Source of the DNA: an uncultured Oxalobacteraceae bacterium
GTDB taxonomy: Bacteria; Pseudomonadota; Gammaproteobacteria; Burkholderiales; Burkholderiaceae
NCBI GenBank assembly: GCA_946479255.1
Contig: CAMLFK010000214.1
Coordinates: forward strand, 1 to 8,754
DNA length: 8,754 nt
Direction of reading: 5' to 3'
Shown: in pieces, positions 1-5,628 of the stretch
How the letters are laid out: each line of letters begins with the position of its first letter
Position numbering within the stretch: the first letter of the stretch is position 1
Translations under genes and position numbers: made by a program
The notes under the pieces: model-generated
Told to the model about the DNA's origin: nothing
What the model saw: only the letters and a program-made list of their open reading frames with translations
Database searches by the model: none

Positions 1-30
1 CGACCTTCATTCAATCAGAAAAGGAATGCC

Positions 31-786
31 ATGTTACCGACTCCCGAATCCCTCGAAGGCAAGCCTGTCCCCAATGTCACCTTCAAGGCCCGTCCCAACG
101 ACCAGTGGAAAGACATCAGCAGCGATGATCTGTTCAAAGGCAAGACCGTGGTGGTGTTTTCCCTGCCGGGCGCCTACACGCCGACCTGCTCGTCCACCCA
201 CTTGCCGCGCTATAACGAACTGGCGCCGGTATTGCGCCAGCATGGCGTCGACGATATCGTTTGCATGGCCGTCAACGACGCCTTCGTGATGAATGAGTGG
301 AAAACCGGCCAGGATGCGGAAAACATCACCGTGATACCTGATGGCAATGGTGATTTCGCCGAAGGCATGGGCCTGCTGGTCGACAAGCGCAAGCTGGGTT
401 TCGGCATGCGCTCCTGGCGCTATTCCATGCTGGTCAAGGACGGCATCATCGAGAAAGTCTTCATCGAGCCGGAGCAGGAGGGCGACCCGTTCGAAGTGTC
501 GGATGCCGAAACCATGCTGCGTTATATTGCCCCGGACGCCCAGGTGCCCGAGCCGGTGGTGGTGTTCGCCAAGCCCGGCTGCCCGCACTGCGCACGCGCC
601 AAGGCCGCGCTCAAGGCGCATGGACTCAAGTACACCGAGATCGTCCAGGACCAGAAGATCAACTCCAGCGTGCTGCGCGCCGTGTCTGGCGCATCGACCT
701 GGCCGCAAGTATTCATTGGAGGCAAACTGATCGGTAATGCCGATGCGCTTGAGGCCTGGCTGGGGGCCGGCAAGGCTGCGGCGTAA
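31..786 (+). CDS. Peroxiredoxin-glutaredoxin fusion (hybrid Prx5/Grx)
   Basis: A 251-aa thiol peroxidase that should reduce hydrogen peroxide and alkyl hydroperoxides in the cytoplasm, using glutathione through its own fused glutaredoxin domain. Residues 1 to about 165 form a Prx5-type domain with the motif PGAYTPTCSSTHLP, where Cys53 is the expected peroxidatic cysteine. Residues about 173-247 form a glutaredoxin domain with the CPHC active site at 184-187 and a TWPQVFIGG segment typical of the glutathione-binding cis-proline loop. The length matches known hybrid Prx5/Grx proteins. The start at 31 follows an AAGGAA ribosome-binding site at about 21-26. The next gene lies 43 nt downstream on the same strand and may be co-transcribed. 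Members of this family are often OxyR-controlled, but too little upstream sequence is present to look for a site. Family identification is firm; physiological substrate is inferred. Confidence 0.95.
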   Translation: MLPTPESLEGKPVPNVTFKARPNDQWKDISSDDLFKGKTVVVFSLPGAYTPTCSSTHLPRYNELAPVLRQHGVDDIVCMAVNDAFVMNEWKTGQDAENITVIPDGNGDFAEGMGLLVDKRKLGFGMRSWRYSMLVKDGIIEKVFIEPEQEGDPFEVSDAETMLRYIAPDAQVPEPVVVFAKPGCPHCARAKAALKAHGLKYTEIVQDQKINSSVLRAVSGASTWPQVFIGGKLIGNADALEAWLGAGKAAA

Positions 787-829
787 ACCAAACACATTTC
801 CGACACATCAACAGCACAGGACGGGCGGC

Positions 830-1693
830 ATGGAAGCGCTGATCTGGACCACGGCCATCGCCGTGGCAATCGCAGTAGGCCTGATGGCGCCACGCTGGCG
901 CTTGCGGCGGGTGCTGGCCCAGCCGATGCCCGCCAACTGGCTGGCCATCTTGCGCCGCAACATCCCTATTTATCCGCGCATGGCGCCCGAATTGCAGCAG
1001 CAGCTGCACCGGCTGATCCAGCAATTCCTGCATCAGAAAAAGTTCGTGGGCTGCGCCGGCCAGGACATCGACGATGAAGTGCGCCTGACGATTGCCGGCC
1101 AGGCCTGCCTGTTGCTGCTGGGCCGGCCCAGCCGCGTATTCCCCGAGCTGCATACCATCCTGGTGTATCCGAGCGCCTTCGTGGTGCCGCGCAAGGAAGT
1201 CGACGAAGCCGGCGTCATCACCGAGGAGCGCCATGACCTGCTGGGCGAATCCTGGGGCGACGGGCGCGTGGTGCTGTCGTGGGACCATGTGCGGCGCGGC
1301 GCCCACGACTGGCAGGACGGGCAGAACGTGGTGCTGCACGAATTCGCCCACCAGCTCGACAGCGAGTCCGGCGCCAACAACGGTGCCCCCTGGCTGGGCA
1401 GCCGCGACAATTACCGCGGCTGGGCCGCCGTGCTCTCGCGCGCCTTTGAGGAGTTGCGCGCCGACGCGATGTTCCAGCAGCACAGCGTGCTCGACCATTA
1501 CGGGGCCAGCAGCCCGGCCGAATTTTTTGCGGTCGCCACTGAAACCTACTTTGAGAAGCCCTACCAGATGGCCGAGCGCCATCCGGAGCTGTTTGCCGAG
1601 TTCCACAAATACTACCGGGTCGATCCGCGCGCCTGGCTCACGCCCCCGGAACCGGAAACGCATCCGGGCTTTGCTTACGGCCAGTGGCAATAA
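830..1693 (+). CDS. mtfA: MtfA-like zinc-dependent peptidase (M90 family)
   Basis: A 287-aa metallopeptidase of the M90 family. In E. coli, MtfA is a zinc aminopeptidase that binds the glucose repressor Mlc. The zinc motif HEFAH is at residues 170-174, followed by QLD as in the family, and SPAEFFAVATE supplies the likely third ligand Glu231, with spacing close to that of E. coli MtfA. Residues about 4-20 (ALIWTTAIAVAIAVGLM) form a hydrophobic N-terminal segment that would anchor the protein in the inner membrane; the Arg-rich stretch after it suggests that the catalytic domain faces the cytoplasm. I chose ATG 830 because AGGA at 818-821 precedes it at good spacing; the in-frame ATG at 737 would overlap the preceding gene. 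A role in sugar regulation is transferred from E. coli and may not hold here. Confidence 0.9.
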   Translation: MEALIWTTAIAVAIAVGLMAPRWRLRRVLAQPMPANWLAILRRNIPIYPRMAPELQQQLHRLIQQFLHQKKFVGCAGQDIDDEVRLTIAGQACLLLLGRPSRVFPELHTILVYPSAFVVPRKEVDEAGVITEERHDLLGESWGDGRVVLSWDHVRRGAHDWQDGQNVVLHEFAHQLDSESGANNGAPWLGSRDNYRGWAAVLSRAFEELRADAMFQQHSVLDHYGASSPAEFFAVATETYFEKPYQMAERHPELFAEFHKYYRVDPRAWLTPPEPETHPGFAYGQWQ

Positions 1694-1740
1694 CGGCAGG
1701 CATCGTGCGCTAGCGTACAGAAATCGGCGCGCGCTAAGCG

Positions 1741-1779
1741 CATGCTGAAAGCTCATTAGTGCAGGAGGATTTCAGCATG
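1741..1779 (+). promoter_or_regulatory. 10-bp inverted repeat enclosing the ribosome-binding site and start codon
   Basis: CATGCTGAAA (1741-1750) and TTTCAGCATG (1770-1779) are perfect inverted repeats, with a possible further G-U pair between 1740 and 1780. The 3' arm contains the ATG start codon (1777-1779) of the next gene, and the 19-nt loop holds its strong ribosome-binding site AGGAGGA (1763-1769). In mRNA this would fold into a stem-loop that pairs the start codon, so it could control translation; as DNA it could instead be an operator. The pairing is directly visible; its function is inference. Confidence 0.6.
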
Positions 1780-2334
1780 TCGACAATTGTTGCGGGACAT
1801 TTTCAACTTCAAGCCGAAGCTGAACAAGCGCGTCGTGAGTTAATAGGTGCCGGTTTCCGGGAAGACCACATCACGGCTTTTTATCTGAGCCAGCCGGGGC
1901 AGCATGACCTGACCCCGATCGGCGGCGACGAGATCACTTCCCAAGGGGCGAAGGAATCCCCGGCCGGCGTGCTGCAGGGCCAGCTGACCGGCGGCGCGGT
2001 GGGCGCGGCGCTCGGCGCGGCCACCTCGGTGGTGACCGGCCCGCTGGGACCGATCGTGGGCGGCCTGGTGGGTGCGCACGTGGGTTCGCTGTATAGCTTT
2101 TCCAAGATGAAAGAGGCGGGCGAAGCGGAACACGGTGGCAGCACCAATACCCTGGAGCAGCGCCATGCCGGCATGGTGGTGGCGGTCGCCCTCGACCAGC
2201 CCGACCAGGAAGCGCGTGCGCTGGAAGTGCTGCGCGACCTCGGTTCGCAGCAGATCGAGCGTGCCCAGGGCACCATCGAAAACGGCGACTGGACCGACTT
2301 TGACCCAAACAGCCCGCCCGCGCTGATCCATTGA
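1777..2334 (+). CDS. Glycine-zipper stress-type protein
   Basis: A 185-aa protein resembling general-stress proteins (YflT/17M-like or DUF1269-like architecture), common in Oxalobacteraceae and usually unnamed. Residues 4-36 look like a beta-alpha-beta unit (IVAGHFQLQAEAEQARRELI). Residues about 68-104 are very rich in Gly and Ala (GGAVGAALGAATSVVTGPLG and on to GGLVGAHVG), with repeated small-residue spacing typical of a glycine zipper, which could insert in or associate with membranes. Residues 131-167 give a second beta-alpha-beta unit (AGMVVAVALDQPDQEARALE). There is no signal peptide. ATG 1777 is preferred over the in-frame GTG at 1759, because the AGGAGGA ribosome-binding site at 1763-1769 lies 7 nt before it and would be inside a gene begun at 1759. 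The start codon lies in a strong inverted repeat. Biochemical function is unknown. Confidence 0.8.
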   Translation: MSTIVAGHFQLQAEAEQARRELIGAGFREDHITAFYLSQPGQHDLTPIGGDEITSQGAKESPAGVLQGQLTGGAVGAALGAATSVVTGPLGPIVGGLVGAHVGSLYSFSKMKEAGEAEHGGSTNTLEQRHAGMVVAVALDQPDQEARALEVLRDLGSQQIERAQGTIENGDWTDFDPNSPPALIH

Positions 2335-2365
2335 ACGCTGCCTGTACCTGCCTCGCACGATTGGC

Positions 2366-2393
2366 TTGCTTCGATATCGAAATTGGGTATGAT
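2366..2393 (+). promoter_or_regulatory. Candidate sigma-70 promoter with a palindrome in its spacer
   Basis: TTGCTT (2366-2371) and TATGAT (2388-2393) are separated by 16 bp and fit a housekeeping promoter for the gene at 2470. A perfect 12-bp palindrome, TTCGATATCGAA, spans 2370-2381, overlapping the -35 end and the spacer, where a bound repressor would block RNA polymerase. No regulator is encoded nearby, so the binding protein cannot be named. Confidence 0.4.
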
Positions 2394-2418
2394 TGATTCG
2401 CTACCCAGTCAACATGAC

Positions 2419-2428
2419 TGACCGGTCA
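2419..2428. promoter_or_regulatory. Perfect palindrome TGACCGGTCA, possible operator
   Basis: A 10-bp perfect palindrome lies about 20-30 bp downstream of the predicted transcription start and before the ribosome-binding site (AGGAGGAAGG, about 2457-2466) of the next gene. GACCGGTC-type centres occur in operators of several repressor families. It could be a second operator or part of the 5' untranslated region; a palindrome this short may also arise by chance. Confidence 0.25.
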
Positions 2429-2469
2429 TCATCGTCGAAGCCACTCGCGCAAGACAGGAGGAAGGGTTC

Positions 2470-2844
2470 ATGACACACGCATGGCTTACCCTCACGGGGC
2501 CGGACGGGCGCGAGCTTGCCTCGCCCACTGAACAACAAATGGCCGCGGTGCTGGCCGAACTGTATGCCAAACCCAAACATCCCCCCAAGACGGCGACCGC
2601 TCCCGCGGAGCCGCTCAGTGCGGCCCTGCGTTTCGGCTATGACGATGGCCTGATGTACGTGGCCGAAATCAGCAGCACAGGCGAAGCCAGCTTCGAGGAA
2701 TGGTCCGACCGCGATTGCGAGCTGGCGCTGGCCCGTCCGCGCCGCATGGCGGCCAGCCGCGACCAGGCGCTATTGCTATGGTCCTTGATGGCGGCGCGCC
2801 AGGTATCCAAGATCCGCGCGCTCGACTGGCAGGCCGGAGCCTGA
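2470..2844 (+). CDS. Hypothetical protein, 124 aa
   Basis: I do not recognise this protein. It is a cytoplasmic-looking 124-aa polypeptide without signal peptide or membrane segment. Residues 1-32 (TLTGPDGRELASPTEQQMAA) lead into a Pro/Lys/Ala-rich linker (about 34-48: KPKHPPKTATAP). A compact second half follows with alternating strand-like and helical segments (LRFGYDDGLMYVAEISSTGE, then the helix SRDQALLLWSLMAARQ). The gene is supported by a very strong ribosome-binding site (AGGAGGAAGG ending a few bases before ATG 2470), a plausible promoter, and high-GC codon usage like its neighbours. It converges with the universal stress gene, with only 15 nt between the two reading frames. Being a real gene is likely; its role is unknown. 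Confidence 0.7.
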   Translation: MTHAWLTLTGPDGRELASPTEQQMAAVLAELYAKPKHPPKTATAPAEPLSAALRFGYDDGLMYVAEISSTGEASFEEWSDRDCELALARPRRMAASRDQALLLWSLMAARQVSKIRALDWQAGA

Positions 2845-2845
2845 C

Positions 2846-2862
2846 TGAGCGGGAGCCGCTCA
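2846..2862. terminator. Shared hairpin between convergent genes
   Basis: TGAGCGG (2846-2852) and CCGCTCA (2856-2862) form a perfect 7-bp stem with a 3-nt GAG loop, placed 2 nt after the stop codon of the 124-aa gene and overlapping the stop codon (TCA at 2860-2862) of the opposing usp gene. Neither strand has a U-tract, so it is not a classic intrinsic terminator. It may pause transcription, protect the 3' end of either mRNA, or act as a bidirectional terminator. Confidence 0.45.
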
Positions 2863-3723
2863 ATGCGCCATCAGCACCGGCACCGTCATGCTTTCGAACA
2901 CCGTGCGCGTGACCCCGCCGAGCAGGGTCTCGCGCATGCGCGAATGGGCGTAGGCCCCCATCACCAGCAGATCGGCTCCGCTTTCGCCCACCAGCGACAG
3001 CAGCGCTTCGCCCACCGGATGGCGGCGCAGGCCGTGCCGCTTGCCGTCGACGGAACGCTGCCCCAGGGCCGCTTCGATGCCGTGCCTTGCCAGCCAGGGC
3101 AAGGGATCGGCCAGGCGCGCATCGACCGACACATGACCGGGCGGCAGCGTATCGATGATCGCCACCGTCACGCGCTGCGCCAGGGCCAGCAGCGGCAGCG
3201 CCAGTTGCAGCGCGCGCGCCGCCTCGCGGCTGGCGTCCCACGCCACCACCGCATGCACCAGCGGCCTGGCCGCGCTGGCCTGCGGCGTGGCGAAGGGCAC
3301 CAGCAACACCGGACCGCCGGCCTGCAATACCACGTCGGCCGGCAATTTATCCAGTCCATTGCGCTCGGGGTCGCTCTGGCTGAGGATGGTCAGGTCCGCG
3401 GTGCGCGAGAACAGCGCCAGGCCGGGCGCGGTTTCGTCGTCGATCAGGCGTGCTTCGAACGAGGGCAGGGCGGCCGCTTCGCATTGGCGGGCAAACTGGG
3501 TCAGCGCGCCTTGTGCCTGCTCGCGCAGGTAGCCAAGGTGCAAGGCCAGGGTCGGGTCGCTCTGCTCCGGCGGCAAGGTGGGATACAGGCCGCGCGAGAT
3601 GCCGCTGGCCCCCAGGCCGATCAGGTGAGCCTGGCAGGCACGGGCCAGCGCGATCGCACCGGCGAAACGTGCCTTGGCGCTGGGCGCATCGTCCGCGTGG
3701 ACGAGAATGGTGTGGTAGGGCAT
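2860..3723 (-). CDS. Tandem universal stress protein (UspA family)
   Basis: A 287-aa cytoplasmic protein with two Usp domains (about 1-145 and 154-287), as in E. coli UspE-type tandem proteins. The N-terminal domain begins YHTILVHADD but lacks an obvious nucleotide-binding motif. The C-terminal domain contains DLLVMGAYAHSRMRETLLGG followed by VT (251-272). This matches the Usp ATP-binding region loosely: the usual second glycine of G-2x-G-9x-G(S/T) is replaced, in the G-A-Y-x-H-S-R form common in proteobacterial Usps. ATG 3723 follows GGGAG at suitable spacing. The gene diverges from phaB, and the 133-bp spacer holds a perfect FNR box, consistent with the known induction of tandem Usps under low oxygen by Anr/FNR in other proteobacteria. 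ATP binding is uncertain; family assignment is firm. Confidence 0.92.
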   Translation of the reverse strand: MPYHTILVHADDAPSAKARFAGAIALARACQAHLIGLGASGISRGLYPTLPPEQSDPTLALHLGYLREQAQGALTQFARQCEAAALPSFEARLIDDETAPGLALFSRTADLTILSQSDPERNGLDKLPADVVLQAGGPVLLVPFATPQASAARPLVHAVVAWDASREAARALQLALPLLALAQRVTVAIIDTLPPGHVSVDARLADPLPWLARHGIEAALGQRSVDGKRHGLRRHPVGEALLSLVGESGADLLVMGAYAHSRMRETLLGGVTRTVFESMTVPVLMAH

Positions 3724-3744
3724 GGCAAGCTCCCAAACGGCTGA

Positions 3745-3758
3745 TTGATCATCATCAT
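3745..3758. promoter_or_regulatory. Near-consensus second FNR/Anr-like box
   Basis: TTGATCATCATCAT matches TTGAT-N4-ATCAA at 9 of 10 defined positions. Its centre is 36 bp from the perfect box, and it overlaps the predicted -10 element and start site of the usp promoter. If bound, it would more likely repress usp than activate it. Low-complexity ATC repeats may make this match fortuitous. Confidence 0.35.
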
Positions 3759-3759
3759 G
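3754..3759 (-). promoter_or_regulatory. Candidate -10 element of the usp promoter
   Basis: On the minus strand, CATGAT (4 of 6 matches to TATAAT) is centred 31 bp from the centre of the perfect FNR box. This puts the box near -41.5 of a start at about 3746, the class II activator position. No separate -35 hexamer is obvious, as expected for an activator-dependent promoter. The untranslated leader would be about 23 nt. Confidence 0.35.
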
Positions 3760-3780
3760 TAAAAGATCCCGACACGAGGT

Positions 3781-3794
3781 TTGATTTTAATCAA
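3781..3794. promoter_or_regulatory. Perfect FNR/Anr box between usp and phaB
   Basis: TTGATTTTAATCAA matches the FNR/Anr/CRP-family oxygen-sensor consensus TTGAT-N4-ATCAA at all 10 defined positions. It sits between the divergent usp and phaB genes, at near-ideal class II distance from candidate -10 elements on both strands. Control by an FNR-type regulator is strongly suggested by motif and position; the regulator itself is not in the window. Confidence 0.8.
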
Positions 3795-3815
3795 TAGCAT
3801 CCCGCGTGCCCGCCC

Positions 3816-3821
3816 TAGACT
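3816..3821 (+). promoter_or_regulatory. Candidate -10 element of the phaB promoter
   Basis: TAGACT (4 of 6 matches to TATAAT) is centred 31 bp downstream of the FNR box centre, predicting a start at about 3828-3829 with the box at about -41.5. The weak hexamer and lack of a good -35 element suit an activator-dependent promoter. A GGGAGG ribosome-binding site (about 3847-3852) follows in the leader. Confidence 0.4.
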
Positions 3822-3856
3822 TGTGCTCCGACTAACAAGATAACACGGGAGGCACA

Positions 3857-4603
3857 ATGGAAGACAAGCGTGTAGCGCTGGTAACGGGCGGGATGGGTGG
3901 ATTGGGAACGGCAATTTGCCGTCGGCTGCATCGTGCCGGTTTCACGGTGGCGGCCACCTATTCGCCGCACAACACCGCACCGGAAGCCTGGCTTGCCGCC
4001 GAGCGCGACGAGGGATTTCGCTTTTCCGCCTATAAGGTCGACGTGACCGATTTCGACGATGTCCAGGCCATGATGCAAAAGCTGGTGGCCGAGCAAGGCC
4101 GGCTGGATGTGCTGGTCAACAATGCCGGCATCACGCGCGATCGCACCTTGCTCAAGATGCAGCCGAGCGACTGGGCCGAAGTCATGCGCACCAACCTCGA
4201 CAGCGTATTCAATATGAGCAAGCCCGCGCTGGAAGCGATGATGCTCCACAAATGGGGCCGCATCATCAATATTTCATCGGTCAATGGCCAGAAGGGCGCC
4301 ATCGGCCAGGCCAACTATGCCGCCGCCAAGGCCGGCATGCACGGCTTCACCAAAGCGCTGGCGCTGGAAGTGGCGCGCCACGGCATCACGGTCAATACCG
4401 TCTCGCCCGGCTACCTGCGCACCAAGATGGTGGAGGCGGTGCCGCCGGACGTCATGCAAAACAAGATCCTGCCGCAGATTCCTATGGGCAGGCTGGGCGA
4501 GCCGGACGAGGTGGCGGCGCTGATCGCTTACCTGAGTTCGGATGAAGCAGGCTTCGTCACCGGTTCCAACCTGGCCATCAACGGTGGCCAGCATATGAGT
4601 TAA
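3857..4603 (+). CDS. phaB: Acetoacetyl-CoA reductase (NADPH-dependent), PHB synthesis
   Basis: A 248-aa short-chain dehydrogenase that reduces acetoacetyl-CoA to (R)-3-hydroxybutyryl-CoA, the monomer for polyhydroxybutyrate synthase, in the cytoplasm. The Rossmann motif TGGMGGLG is at 10-17, NNAGITRD follows the cofactor fold, and the catalytic triad is Ser141 (NISSVNGQKG), Tyr154 and Lys158 (NYAAAKAGMHGFTKALALEV). The segments NTVSPGY and the C-terminal NGGQHMS closely match Cupriavidus PhaB, which separates it from FabG-type reductases. ATG 3857 follows GGGAGG. No phaA or phaC is adjacent, so this is a stand-alone copy, possibly one of several. It diverges from the stress gene across a perfect FNR box, suggesting that PHB formation serves as an electron sink when oxygen is low. 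GC-rich repeats at 4604-4610 and 4629-4635 could form a weak 3' hairpin without a U-tract. Confidence 0.93.
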   Translation: MEDKRVALVTGGMGGLGTAICRRLHRAGFTVAATYSPHNTAPEAWLAAERDEGFRFSAYKVDVTDFDDVQAMMQKLVAEQGRLDVLVNNAGITRDRTLLKMQPSDWAEVMRTNLDSVFNMSKPALEAMMLHKWGRIINISSVNGQKGAIGQANYAAAKAGMHGFTKALALEVARHGITVNTVSPGYLRTKMVEAVPPDVMQNKILPQIPMGRLGEPDEVAALIAYLSSDEAGFVTGSNLAINGGQHMS

Positions 4604-4614
4604 GCGCGCGTAGT

Positions 4615-4989
4615 TCAGCGCTTCTCTGCGCGCGTCTGGCAAGCGATGCATAGCGTCGCTTCCGGCCGCGCCTGCAGCCGCGAGAAGCCGATGTCGTTGC
4701 CGCATTCCTCGCAGATGCCATAACTGCCGTCATCGAACTTGGCCAGCGCGCGCTTGACCCGTCCCAGCTGCGCGGCGGTATGTCCGGCCGCTTCCAGCGC
4801 CAGGTCGTTCAGCAGGCGCACGGTGGCCTTGTCCGCCGGCGAGGTCTCCACCTCGGACACTGGCAACTCATGCGAACCAGCCAGCACGTCGATGCTGCCG
4901 CTGCCGGCCAGTTGCGCGCGGCGTTGTTCAAGCAAGGATTCAAGCAGCGACAGCTGCTCCGCGGTCAGTCCCGCACTCAGCTCGTTCAT
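4615..4989 (-). CDS. Short DksA/TraR-family zinc-finger protein
   Basis: A 124-aa protein of the DksA/TraR family, whose members bind RNA polymerase in the secondary channel and alter transcription of stress and rRNA genes, often with ppGpp. The C-terminal zinc finger is complete: Cys93 and Cys96 (CEECGNDIG) and Cys114 and Cys117 (CIAC), with the family sequence RLQARPEATLC between them. A helical N-terminal half (9-86) should form a short coiled coil. At its tip, SPADKA (50-55) aligns with the DxxDxA motif of E. coli DksA, with the first Asp replaced by Ser. It is shorter than true DksA (about 150 aa), so it is better regarded as a DksA-like paralogue. ATG 4989 follows a weak GGTGA ribosome-binding site. 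It converges with phaB, 11 nt apart. Family is clear; effect on transcription is inferred. Confidence 0.88.
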   Translation of the reverse strand: MNELSAGLTAEQLSLLESLLEQRRAQLAGSGSIDVLAGSHELPVSEVETSPADKATVRLLNDLALEAAGHTAAQLGRVKRALAKFDDGSYGICEECGNDIGFSRLQARPEATLCIACQTRAEKR

Positions 4990-5043
4990 GGCGTCACCGG
5001 AAATGTGTGAAGGTTGAGCGCGCGATCATGCGCGCTTGGCCTT

Positions 5044-5070
5044 AGTGTAGCGCGATCGAGGGTGAGTGAA
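5044..5070 (-). promoter_or_regulatory. Candidate promoter of the DksA-like gene
   Basis: On the minus strand, TTCACT (5065-5070) and TACACT (5044-5049) are each 4 of 6 matches to the -35 and -10 consensus, separated by a short 15-bp spacer. This predicts a start near 5036 and a leader of about 47 nt. The spacing is below optimum, so the -35 call is weak. Confidence 0.3.
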
Positions 5071-5078
5071 TATGGGCG

Positions 5079-5117
5079 CACGCGCGCTGTGTCGGAGTAG
5101 GCCATCCTGCGCGCGTG
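5079..5117. repeat. GC-rich inverted repeat downstream of the lipoprotein operon
   Basis: CACGCGCGC (5079-5087) and GCGCGCGTG (5109-5117) form a perfect 9-bp stem with a 21-nt loop, 15 nt past the stop codon of the 159-aa gene. It could fold in the 3' end of that transcript and slow polymerase or protect the mRNA. There is no U-tract, and alternating GC sequence makes chance pairing more likely. Confidence 0.35.
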
Positions 5118-5131
5118 GCTTCGTTTGCCGG

Positions 5132-5611
5132 CTATTTCTTGGCTGGTTTTGGGGGGCTGAAAGCTTGCACTCCCTTGAGGCTGGTGCGGACTTTTTCCAG
5201 GGCTGCGAGGATCGCCACCGGCTGCGCGGTACCGGCCGCGCCGGCCAGCAACAACAGATTGCCGACCAGGCTGGTCAACTGGCCGATATAGCCGATCTTG
5301 CGGATTTTTTCGGCGGCCGCGGCGGTCAGCTCCATCACATGCTGCTGCGGCTTGCCGAGCGGCTCGACTACCAGCGTGGCGGCATCCGCGTACAGGCCGT
5401 TGGCCTTCTGGCGCAGCAGCAATTCGTCGTCGAACAGGCCGCGCGCGACCATCTGTTCGGCATCGCTGACCGGCTTGCCCTTGTGGTCATTGACCGACTT
5501 GACGATGCGCTGATGCAGCGCGTCGGCACAGGCGGTCAGCTGGTCGGCCAGTGCTTCGATCTCGGCCGGGGTAGACAGTCCGGACGGCACGGCGGGTGGC
5601 ACAGTGGTCAT
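5132..5611 (-). CDS. Hypothetical protein, 159 aa, second gene of the lipoprotein operon
   Basis: I do not recognise this family. The 159-aa protein has no signal peptide. Residues 14-80 are strongly helical (TPAEIEALADQLTACADALH and on). There is one hydrophobic stretch at about 113-137 (TSLVGNLLLLAGAAGTAQPV and on), which could be a membrane segment or a buried helical hairpin, and a basic Pro/Lys tail (SPPKPAKK). ATG 5611 follows GAGAGGTG on the minus strand. It starts 17 nt after the stop codon of the lipoprotein gene, so the two are probably translated from one mRNA and may act together at the cell envelope. That link rests on position only. Confidence 0.75.
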   Translation of the reverse strand: MTTVPPAVPSGLSTPAEIEALADQLTACADALHQRIVKSVNDHKGKPVSDAEQMVARGLFDDELLLRQKANGLYADAATLVVEPLGKPQQHVMELTAAAAEKIRKIGYIGQLTSLVGNLLLLAGAAGTAQPVAILAALEKVRTSLKGVQAFSPPKPAKK

Positions 5612-5628
5612 GATGCACCTCTCACTCT

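Noticed and set aside
34..795. Long open frame antisense to the peroxiredoxin gene
   Set aside because: It mirrors a clearly identified gene, has no recognisable motifs and arises from high-GC codon bias.
737..829. Upstream in-frame ATG for the M90 peptidase
   Set aside because: It would overlap the peroxiredoxin gene, lacks a ribosome-binding site, and the hydrophobic anchor is N-terminal only when starting at 830.
713..1756. 347-codon open frame antisense to the M90 peptidase
   Set aside because: It overlaps a gene with intact catalytic motifs and its translation is low-complexity and unlike any family I know.
1759..1776. GTG start for the glycine-zipper protein
   Set aside because: The strong AGGAGGA lies inside this extension and is correctly spaced for ATG 1777.
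2863..3744. 293-codon open frame antisense to the universal stress gene
   Set aside because: The Usp reading is supported by domain motifs, ribosome-binding site and promoter; this frame gives an Arg/Gln/His-rich shadow translation.
4604..4635. GCGCGCG/CGCGCGT pairing after phaB as a terminator
   Set aside because: The stem consists of self-complementary alternating GC with an 18-nt loop and no U-tract, and lies partly inside the opposing coding sequence; noted only as weak.
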